Positions 1 to 5,686 of a stretch of DNA of 6,979 bases are shown here, piece after piece. The stretch covers positions 1-6,979 of the forward strand of contig JBIKMR010000238.1 of the NCBI GenBank assembly GCA_044359155.1, in the 5' to 3' direction. The position numbers were made by a program, and so were the translations under genes. Source of the stretch: WGMK01 sp044359155 (lineage in GTDB: Bacteria > Hydrogenedentota > Hydrogenedentia > Hydrogenedentales > JAEUWI01). The first letter of the stretch is position 1. Every line of letters starts with the position of its first letter. The notes below the pieces were generated by a model. That model saw only the letters and a list, made by a program, of their open reading frames with translations. It was not told where the DNA came from and ran no database searches.

Positions 1-208
1 CGTGTTCTCGTCGAAGGTGGTGGATCGGATAGGCGCGGGCGACGCGTGTTTTGCGCTTACCGCGCCGTGCGCGGCGCTGGGCGCGCCGCCGGAGATATTG
101 GGATTCCTGGGCAACGTTGCCGGGGCGGCGGCCTGCGCCGTGATTGGAAACAAGAGCTACATCGACCGCGTTTCGTATTTCCGCAATGTCTCGTCGCTGA
201 TGCGGTGA
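1..208 (+). CDS. PfkB/ribokinase-family sugar kinase, C-terminal fragment (5' truncated)
   Basis: This is the last 68 or so codons of a carbohydrate kinase that begins outside the window; base 1 finishes a preceding codon and the frame runs to the TGA at 206-208. The key signature is DRIGAGDAC at visible residues 8-16, matching the PfkB C-terminal signature (usually DTxGAGDxF), where the two glycines form the anion hole and the Asp (visible residue 14) is the catalytic base that activates the sugar hydroxyl for phosphorylation by ATP. After it comes the usual helical tail, with FLGNVAGAAAC and a basic/aromatic end. The DRxGAGDA variant and this tail resemble the HldE-like kinases found in LPS and O-antigen clusters, often next to nucleotidyltransferases, but the substrate cannot be read from this fragment. 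The GTG at 2 is an internal valine, not a start. It lies 22 bases upstream of the radical SAM gene and is probably co-transcribed with it. Confidence 0.85.
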   Translation, partial: VFSSKVVDRIGAGDACFALTAPCAALGAPPEILGFLGNVAGAAACAVIGNKSYIDRVSYFRNVSSLMR

Positions 209-217
209 GGCCGCCTT

Positions 218-222
218 GGAGG
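218..222 (+). promoter_or_regulatory. Shine-Dalgarno GGAGG for the radical SAM gene
   Basis: GGAGG at 218-222 sits 8 bases before the ATG at 231. A TTG in the same frame at 216 overlaps this site and has no ribosome binding site of its own, so the ATG at 231 is the better start. This is the only strong Shine-Dalgarno sequence seen in the window at a gene start. Confidence 0.7.
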
Positions 223-230
223 GCGCAGCG

Positions 231-1298
231 ATGGACAAGTACCAGATGGACGGGCAGAAGCTGAGCTACCACGTGGACCGCGTGGCGGACTGGCAGCGCG
301 GTGAGAACGTGTACCCGGTGTATATCGAGATGAGCCCGGCGGGCGCGTGCAACCACCGCTGCCGTTTTTGCGCGAAGGACTTCATCGGGTACCAGAGCCG
401 CAACCTCGAGTGGGACATGATCCGCGAGCGGCTGGAGGAGATGGGGCGGCTGGGGGTGCGGAGCATTATGCACGCGGGCGAGGGCGAGCCGCTGCTGAAC
501 AAGCACATTGTGGGCATTGTGCAAACGGGGCGGGCGGCGGGGATAGACCAGGCAATCAACACCAATGGCGTGCTGCTAACGCCAGACGTGGCCGCGCAGT
601 TGCTGCCGCACCTCGAGTGGCTGCGGGTGAGCCTCGACGCGGCAACGGCGGACGTGCATAAAAGCATCCACGTGACGCATGGCAACGACTTCGACAAGAT
701 CATCCACAACCTGCGCGAGGCGGTGCGGCTGAAGAAGGAGAACAACTGGCGCTGCACGCTGGGGTTCCAGATGGTGCTGCTGCCGGAGAACCGGCACCAG
801 GTGAAAGCGCTGGCCGAACTGGCGCGCGACGTGGGGGTGGACTACCTTGCGGTGAAGCCGTACTCGCAGAATCCGCATGGCATAGCGCATGAGTTTGAGG
901 AAGTGAATTACGAGAACGACCTGCACATGGCGGCGGAGCTGGAGGCTTACAACACCGAGAACTTCCAGGTTATCTTCCGGGTGAACGCCATGAAGAAGTG
1001 GGACACGGCGGACCGGTCGTACCAGCGTTGCAGCGCGATGGCGTTCTGGACGTATATCGACGCGGGCGGCTCGGTGTGGGGATGCTGCAACCATCACGGT
1101 GACGAGCGTTTTTACCTGGGCTGCCTGTATGAGAATTCCTTTCAGGAAATCTGGGAGGGCGAGAAGCGGTTGCAAATGATGGACTGGGCTACCAACGAGT
1201 TCGACATCAGCAAGTGCCGCATCAACTGTCGCATGGACGAGGTAAACCGCTACCTGTGGTCGGTGAAGCATCCGCCTAACCATGTGAATTTCATCTAG
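231..1298 (+). CDS. Radical SAM enzyme with short SPASM/twitch-like C-terminal domain
   Basis: A 355-residue cytoplasmic radical SAM protein. CNHRCRFC gives the CX3CX2C motif (Cys40, 44, 47) that binds the catalytic 4Fe-4S cluster and S-adenosylmethionine. GEGEP (83-87) is the SAM-contacting GGE-type motif, TNG (111-113) and VSLDAA (133-138) follow at the expected barrel strands. The C-terminal third carries an auxiliary-cluster cysteine set: Cys267-X12-G-X4-Cys285 fits the first half of SPASM, then Cys286, Cys298, Cys329-X3-Cys333. The CX2CX5C part of a full seven-cysteine SPASM is absent, so one auxiliary cluster is more likely than two. The protein ends in HVNFI, an ending I recognise from radical SAM proteins in O-antigen-type clusters. 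Substrate is unknown; the kinase next door suggests sugar or surface-glycan chemistry, but peptide maturation is not excluded. The start is ATG at 231 with GGAGG upstream. The stop lies 8 bases before the next gene. Confidence 0.9.
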   Translation: MDKYQMDGQKLSYHVDRVADWQRGENVYPVYIEMSPAGACNHRCRFCAKDFIGYQSRNLEWDMIRERLEEMGRLGVRSIMHAGEGEPLLNKHIVGIVQTGRAAGIDQAINTNGVLLTPDVAAQLLPHLEWLRVSLDAATADVHKSIHVTHGNDFDKIIHNLREAVRLKKENNWRCTLGFQMVLLPENRHQVKALAELARDVGVDYLAVKPYSQNPHGIAHEFEEVNYENDLHMAAELEAYNTENFQVIFRVNAMKKWDTADRSYQRCSAMAFWTYIDAGGSVWGCCNHHGDERFYLGCLYENSFQEIWEGEKRLQMMDWATNEFDISKCRINCRMDEVNRYLWSVKHPPNHVNFI

Positions 1299-1306
1299 GG
1301 CGCAGC

Positions 1307-2893
1307 GTGTACCGCATCGTGATTAAAGCATGGGTGTCGGTTGCCCTGTTGTTGCAAGCGGCAGGAGCGCAGGAAACTCCGCCGACAGTACGTGTGCTGT
1401 CGCTTGCGCCGGATAGCGCTACCTTCGCGTTGGCCATGCCCGCGCCCGGCCGCCTGGAACGGCAGGCCATGCGGCTGGCGGGGCGCTTGTTGGGCGATGA
1501 TGCCGCGCTGGGCAGCGCCCGCGATTATTACCTGGGGGCGCTGACCGAGGCGCTAGCACTTCCTCCGGAAGATTCATTTGCCAGGACTTGGGCCAGCATG
1601 GGTCTGGACCCCGATGCGCCAGCAGGTGTGTTTGTTGACCTGTCCCCGCTGCGCGCCATGGCAGAGGGGGCCGTTGCGATTGCGGAGGGGCCCGCGCCTT
1701 GGTGGCATAAGCGAAAGGATGGCGAACAGCTGGGAGCGATTGCGCGCGTGGCGGTAGTCGCGGGGTGCGATTCGCCCGAACAGTTCCGTGCTTGGGCCGA
1801 GGCTTGTGCAGAAGCCTCCGGGCTGGGTGCGCCACGCATTGAGAATGAAGTCCATCTCTATGATGGCTTCGCCTTCGCCATTGTGAGTGGGGTGGCGATT
1901 GCCGGGAATGACGGGGGCTTGGTGGGCGAGGTAGTGGCGCGCATGGGACAACCGGCTCCGGTGCGCTATGGCACGGCGGAATGCCCGGCCTTGCACCCGG
2001 ACGAGACCGTGCTGCTCACTCGGATGGACCACGTGTGGAACCTCGTGCCACCCGTGGCTCCGATGCTGCTTACACACGGTGCGGAACGGCGCGAAACTGC
2101 GAGGCTATTGGGTCAGGCACTGGATAGGCCAGCGGCCTTGTTCACATCGTCGGACCCCTGCGTGACGACATTGCACCTGGGCGCTGAAGAAATTTCGTTC
2201 TCGGCCCGGCTGGATTTGACGCAGCACGTGGGGTATGCCGCCTATTCCGGCATCTGCGCGCCGCCTTCGTTGGTGCGACAACTACCTGCGCAAGTACGGG
2301 CCTTTGCATTCTTTGGCACCCTTGACCCACTGAAAGGTTATCCGCTTGAGGCCGCGCTTGCTGCAATATCGTTCCCATCGGACGCCACTGCCCAAGCGGC
2401 TGCGCTGTTGCGTTCCATCCATGGGCTGGCACTTGGGTTTATGCTGGACAGCAGCGGCGCGCCGCAGATAGTTGGGGTATTGAATACCACAAGCCCTGGC
2501 ATGGCGGCAGTGTTGATCGAAGAAGGGGTCGTAAAGGGCACAGGGGGAGCGCTGCAAGCTAAGCAGCTAAACGACATCGTGGCAATCTCTACGCACGCCG
2601 AATTGCTGGATTCGATACCGCTGGTGATGAACGATACACCCGTTACCACGAACCTCGAATGCCTACAACTTCCTGTTGCCCAGAGCACGCCTGCTGCGGG
2701 ACTGATTGTGGTTTCAGCAGCCGCCATCAAGTCGGGCTTGCCGCTCGTAGAGAAAGTGCTTTCGCCCGCCTTCTTCGACGCGCTTACCGGTTTAGCCGCC
2801 ATCATGAAGGAATTCAATGCGGGCAAAGTGCTGGAAGGCAGCTGGCAAAGTACGTTTGCCAGGCTCAGCTTGAATCCCCCCGCCACTCCATGA
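1307..2893 (+). CDS. Secreted hypothetical protein, DUF3352-like
   Basis: A 528-residue protein starting at GTG (1307), preceded by a weak AGGG at 1297-1300. Residues 1-21 form a signal peptide: basic Arg3/Lys7, a hydrophobic stretch to about 19, and an AGA cleavage site before Gln22. There is no lipobox cysteine, no later membrane helix and no cell-wall anchor, so the mature protein should be soluble in the periplasm or outside. The remainder is an Ala/Leu/Val-rich mix of helices and strands. Segments such as SMGLDPDAPAGVFVDL (97-112), AIAGNDGGLVGEVV (197-210) and FSARLDL (298-304) resemble DUF3352-type bacterial secreted proteins, whose function is not established; this link is by eye and weak. 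No catalytic motif was recognised. Six cysteines are scattered in the mature chain (about 154, 167, 226, 285, 317, 452). Its stop overlaps the start of the LAB_N gene (ATGA), implying coupled translation and a possible shared job. Confidence 0.8.
   Translation: MYRIVIKAWVSVALLLQAAGAQETPPTVRVLSLAPDSATFALAMPAPGRLERQAMRLAGRLLGDDAALGSARDYYLGALTEALALPPEDSFARTWASMGLDPDAPAGVFVDLSPLRAMAEGAVAIAEGPAPWWHKRKDGEQLGAIARVAVVAGCDSPEQFRAWAEACAEASGLGAPRIENEVHLYDGFAFAIVSGVAIAGNDGGLVGEVVARMGQPAPVRYGTAECPALHPDETVLLTRMDHVWNLVPPVAPMLLTHGAERRETARLLGQALDRPAALFTSSDPCVTTLHLGAEEISFSARLDLTQHVGYAAYSGICAPPSLVRQLPAQVRAFAFFGTLDPLKGYPLEAALAAISFPSDATAQAAALLRSIHGLALGFMLDSSGAPQIVGVLNTTSPGMAAVLIEEGVVKGTGGALQAKQLNDIVAISTHAELLDSIPLVMNDTPVTTNLECLQLPVAQSTPAAGLIVVSAAAIKSGLPLVEKVLSPAFFDALTGLAAIMKEFNAGKVLEGSWQSTFARLSLNPPATP
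2890..2893 (+). other. ATGA start/stop overlap
   Basis: The TGA of the secreted-protein gene (2891-2893) overlaps the ATG of the LAB_N gene (2890-2892). The 20 bases upstream are C-rich with no purine Shine-Dalgarno sequence, so re-initiation by terminating ribosomes is the likely route to translation. Confidence 0.8.
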
Positions 2894-3519
2894 TCGAGCA
2901 TCTTTGGCTTGGTGTAGGGCTGGTTGGGTCGCTGCTGTTCTTTGGACGCTTTTACGTGCAGTGGCTGGCCAGCGAATGGCGAGGAGCTTATGTAGTGCCA
3001 GTGTCGTTCTGGTACATGAGCATGGGTGGAGCCCTGATGCTTTTTGCCTATGCCTACGACCGGGGCTCTCCGGGAGGCACCTTCGGCCTGTGCTTCAATA
3101 TCTTGATCTATGCGCGCAACCTGATGTTGATTTGGAAAGAACAGGGCTCGCTGACGCGCTTGCGCAACCTGACTTTGTGGGTGGTTGTGGGGTGCATCGC
3201 ACTTGTGGCTGTCATGCTGACGGCGCTCACTTGGCAGCGCGGCTACCAGCCGACCGCAGAGTTTTGGGCATGGTCGGCGGTCTGGGTGGTGGGCCAGGGC
3301 GTGTTCTTCATGCGTTTTGCCGTGCAATGGATGGCCACGGAACTTAACAAGCGCAGCACCATACCAGCGACATTCTGGTATCTCAGCCTCGTGGGCATGG
3401 CGTTGCATGGAACGTATTTTGTCTATCGCCAGGATTGGCTGCTGGCGTTTGGTACTTTCGCAGACGGCATACCTTATGCCAGAAACCTATGGCTGATGCG
3501 GAAGTCTATGTCGGGTTGA
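2890..3519 (+). CDS. Tandem LAB_N-domain seven-helix membrane protein
   Basis: A 209-residue integral membrane protein containing two copies of the LAB_N domain (lipid-A-disaccharide synthase N-terminal, PF07578/COG3952 type), which is normally about 70-100 residues. Matching blocks recur with a constant offset of 122 residues: FFGRFYVQWLASE (17-29) and FFMRFAVQWMATE (139-151); PVSFWYMS (37-44) and PATFWYLS (159-166); IYARNL at 73-78 and PYARNL at 195-200. Each copy should give three helices (about 5-25, 36-56, 64-83 and 125-147, 158-178, 184-203), joined by a very hydrophobic linker helix at about 94-115, making a 3+1+3 plan. The domain occurs fused to LpxB or alone; its biochemical role is not settled. 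The catalytic LpxB glycosyltransferase part is absent. The start is ATG at 2890 overlapping the upstream stop; an in-frame extension to 2659 would overlap the previous gene by over 230 bases and lacks support. Transport or binding of a lipid or sugar is an inference. Confidence 0.88.
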   Translation: MIEHLWLGVGLVGSLLFFGRFYVQWLASEWRGAYVVPVSFWYMSMGGALMLFAYAYDRGSPGGTFGLCFNILIYARNLMLIWKEQGSLTRLRNLTLWVVVGCIALVAVMLTALTWQRGYQPTAEFWAWSAVWVVGQGVFFMRFAVQWMATELNKRSTIPATFWYLSLVGMALHGTYFVYRQDWLLAFGTFADGIPYARNLWLMRKSMSG

Positions 3520-3523
3520 CTCA
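3520..3523. other. Tail-to-tail junction of two gene strings
   Basis: The LAB_N stop (TGA, 3517-3519) and the GT-C-like stop (3524-3526 on the minus strand) are separated by four bases. No stem-loop followed by a T-run is present on either side, so transcripts from each side must end inside the opposing gene or by Rho. Confidence 0.75.
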
Positions 3524-5686
3524 TCAATCCGGCGGGCAGGGCCATAGCCTTAGCTTGTAGGAAGACTTAAATTGCGCAGGGCTCTGCGGCAGCTGAATGA
3601 TCATCTGCAAGGGAAAATCAGTCCTGTTACGCACCCGATAAAGCTGTTTCAGACTTGCGCCCTGAGTCAGGGCAATGCCCTCGAACGGCGACAGGGCCAT
3701 CGGCTCGCTTTCCAGCTTTGACTGGGAAAAGCCAAAAACGGGAAAGTACACGCGTATTAGGGTCGCCACGGAAGGCAAAGATGGCCCCAGTGCCTGCATC
3801 CCATTCAGGCAAGCCTCTTCATTCTCGTGTCTCGTCATCAGGTGCGGGGTAGACGCGCCCGCTAACTCGATGTCTGCGGCAAGGTACTCGGCGGCAATGC
3901 CAGGGTCAGGCCTCAAGGAGAGCAGGTTTTCGAGCCACGAACCTTCCAGGTCGCTAAACAGAGTGCCCTGCACGGGCCGGTAAAGCACGTTGCCCCCAAG
4001 CTCGGGGTGGGCTGTGGTGGTTACCGCTTCCAGGTCAGCAGCGCGAAGCTTCTCCACATGCACGGCCATATTGCCGGCCTGCCACCAGCGCGCGGCATAC
4101 AGAGGCCCCGCCATGCAGATCGAAATTAACACCAAAAAGGCACCCGCGCGTGCGGCAGGCATGGGCAGGGCACGAAGTAGACCTGCCAGGCCAAGTTCCC
4201 GCACAAGGCGAGGCAAGCCTCTGGCCTGAACTAGCAGAAAAATCGGAAACCACCAGCAGGCAAGCGTGAGGTGGAATACATGGCGGGGCTGAAAAGAAAG
4301 GCTTGGATAGCCGAGAAAATATAGAAAAACAGCCAGCGAGAGGAATGCTCTCCACGGGCTGCGAGCAGCCATTAGTGCGAATCCGAGCAAGGCGAGCGGG
4401 AACCCGAGGTAAAGCAGGGGAAAGTGCAGGGGCGCTCGAAGCCGTTTCAGCGGGCCTAGCATCGGGCGATAGGCATCGTCCCGTATGTTTTCACGGACAG
4501 CGCCACAAAGCAGAGCTAGAACGCTGCCATAGGCACGGGTGAGCACGTCGGCGGGAAGTGTGGTGTAGAGCAGCTCGGCCTGCCGCCTGGCGATGCTCTC
4601 GGCACCGGTTCCCCACATTACAAACTGATGCATCGGTGCAATCGCAGGCAGCACCGTACGCGGACTGCCCGGCATGGCAGCGGCCAGAGACATGCCGCGC
4701 ACGATGCTGGCCGCGTGGTGAACGCGGTGCTGTGTTGGAAAGTCGTATCGCTCCGCCTCACTGAAGGCGCATATATACGCGTGTACGACCTGATCGATGT
4801 GGGTGAAAAGGGGCGTGTAAGAAGCAGGGCGCAAGTGCAAGTCCGCATAGGAAGACTGGGAAAAACCTTGTATAAGGTAGAAGGAATTGTTGCCGCCGGT
4901 CTCCGCGTTCATGCGCAGCACTGGCCATGCCGGTAACAGGAAAGCAGTAACGGCGATGCTTGCCGCTAACGCCCTGCGCGGCAAAGGCGCAGTTGCTGCA
5001 AATAGCAGGCAACCCAGCACAGGCGGCAGGCAGATGATGGTATCCTGCCGGAAACCCATGCCCACGCCGATGAGCACCCCGATCATCGCGGAGACCAGTA
5101 GCAACTTGCGGCCCGCCAAGTCGCCGCGAATGAGCAGACCGCAGAACAGCATGGTGAAGAGTACGAATGGGGCCTTGCAGAAATCTCGAACCCCGGGAAG
5201 AATGTCGAGATAGGCAGGCGACACCAGAGTTAGCAGAACGCCTGCTACAGCAAGGTAATAGGGGGCCGCCAGTCGGAATATGCCATAAGTGGCCACCGCG
5301 CAAAGCCCTAAGAACAAAGAAGGGAGCAACCACACCACCTGCCACTGTACACCAAAAAACCGCCATAACCAGCCGATTGCAGTGAGCAAGTAGACTCGGT
5401 CCAGGTCAAACTTGCCGATCGCAGGTGCGAAGAGGGCGGGTTCTTTCAGCGGGGTCAAATCCAAGGAAGAGCTTTCGCCTGACATGAATTCGGCCACGCC
5501 GGGCGCATCCAGGTAGATGTGCGAATACCCCATGCCAGCGGCCACGCCAATGGCCGGGGTGAAGGTCGGGCGGTCGTCGCCGAACTTCTGGCCGGGCTGT
5601 ATGCCGAAGCCGGTGAGGAAGCACCAGCCGCCCACGGAGAAGAGCAGGAAGAGGGCGGCGGCGATGAGGGCGTCGCGGCGGTTCAT
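3524..5686 (-). CDS. Large polytopic membrane protein, GT-C glycosyltransferase-like
   Basis: A 720-residue inner-membrane protein of unassigned family. An N-terminal helix (about 6-27) is followed by an acidic, probably periplasmic loop (28-92) with GDD at 36-38 and several further Asp/Glu residues, then about ten or more hydrophobic helices: roughly 95-111, 114-135, 138-160, 172-187, 196-211, 216-232, 237-256, 420-440, 445-460, 468-487 and 512-531. A long hydrophilic segment (258-380) divides the helix groups, and residues 532-720 form a soluble C-terminal domain. Helix 1 plus an acidic first loop plus many helices is the plan of GT-C enzymes, which transfer sugars from polyprenyl-phosphate donors on the periplasmic side; the GFRQD motif (211-215) and QPRH (466-469) look like conserved loop positions. 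No diagnostic family motif was found, so enzyme activity is inferred. The ATG overlaps the stop of the SGNH gene (ATGA) with no Shine-Dalgarno sequence, so translation is probably coupled. Confidence 0.82.
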   Translation of the reverse strand: MNRRDALIAAALFLLFSVGGWCFLTGFGIQPGQKFGDDRPTFTPAIGVAAGMGYSHIYLDAPGVAEFMSGESSSLDLTPLKEPALFAPAIGKFDLDRVYLLTAIGWLWRFFGVQWQVVWLLPSLFLGLCAVATYGIFRLAAPYYLAVAGVLLTLVSPAYLDILPGVRDFCKAPFVLFTMLFCGLLIRGDLAGRKLLLVSAMIGVLIGVGMGFRQDTIICLPPVLGCLLFAATAPLPRRALAASIAVTAFLLPAWPVLRMNAETGGNNSFYLIQGFSQSSYADLHLRPASYTPLFTHIDQVVHAYICAFSEAERYDFPTQHRVHHAASIVRGMSLAAAMPGSPRTVLPAIAPMHQFVMWGTGAESIARRQAELLYTTLPADVLTRAYGSVLALLCGAVRENIRDDAYRPMLGPLKRLRAPLHFPLLYLGFPLALLGFALMAARSPWRAFLSLAVFLYFLGYPSLSFQPRHVFHLTLACWWFPIFLLVQARGLPRLVRELGLAGLLRALPMPAARAGAFLVLISICMAGPLYAARWWQAGNMAVHVEKLRAADLEAVTTTAHPELGGNVLYRPVQGTLFSDLEGSWLENLLSLRPDPGIAAEYLAADIELAGASTPHLMTRHENEEACLNGMQALGPSLPSVATLIRVYFPVFGFSQSKLESEPMALSPFEGIALTQGASLKQLYRVRNRTDFPLQMIIQLPQSPAQFKSSYKLRLWPCPPD
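5683..5686 (-). other. ATGA start/stop overlap
   Basis: On the minus strand the SGNH stop (5683-5685) overlaps the GT-C-like start (5684-5686). The five bases just before the ATG are all C and no Shine-Dalgarno sequence is visible, which again suggests coupled translation and a fixed ratio of the two proteins. Confidence 0.8.

Noticed and set aside
216..230. TTG at 216 as start of the radical SAM gene
   Set aside because: The TTG overlaps the GGAGG site that serves the ATG at 231, and adds only five residues.
576..1283. 235-codon open frame on the minus strand opposite the radical SAM gene
   Set aside because: The translation is a Val/His/Arg/Gln-rich shadow with no motif, and the plus strand holds a clear radical SAM enzyme.
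2659..2889. Longer in-frame start for the LAB_N protein, adding 77 residues
   Set aside because: It would overlap the secreted-protein gene out of frame for over 230 bases; the extra residues are Arg/Cys/Ser-rich and not LAB_N-like. The ATGA overlap start at 2890 begins exactly before the first membrane helix.
2338..3408. 356-codon open frame on the minus strand
   Set aside because: It lies antisense across the secreted-protein and LAB_N genes; the translation is His/Pro/Arg-rich without domains, as expected from the complement of a GC-rich coding frame.
2890..3519. Lipid-A-disaccharide synthase (LpxB)
   Set aside because: Only the LAB_N-type membrane domain is present, twice; the roughly 370-residue glycosyltransferase part of LpxB is missing.
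3575..3588. Hairpin CGCAG-GGCT-CTGCG as a possible terminator for the rightward genes
   Set aside because: Only five base pairs, no T-run after it, and it lies inside the coding sequence of the opposing gene.
4758..5366. 202-codon open frame on the minus strand within the GT-C-like gene
   Set aside because: It is an alternate frame of the same strand; its product is Arg/His/Cys-rich with no membrane pattern, unlike the main frame.
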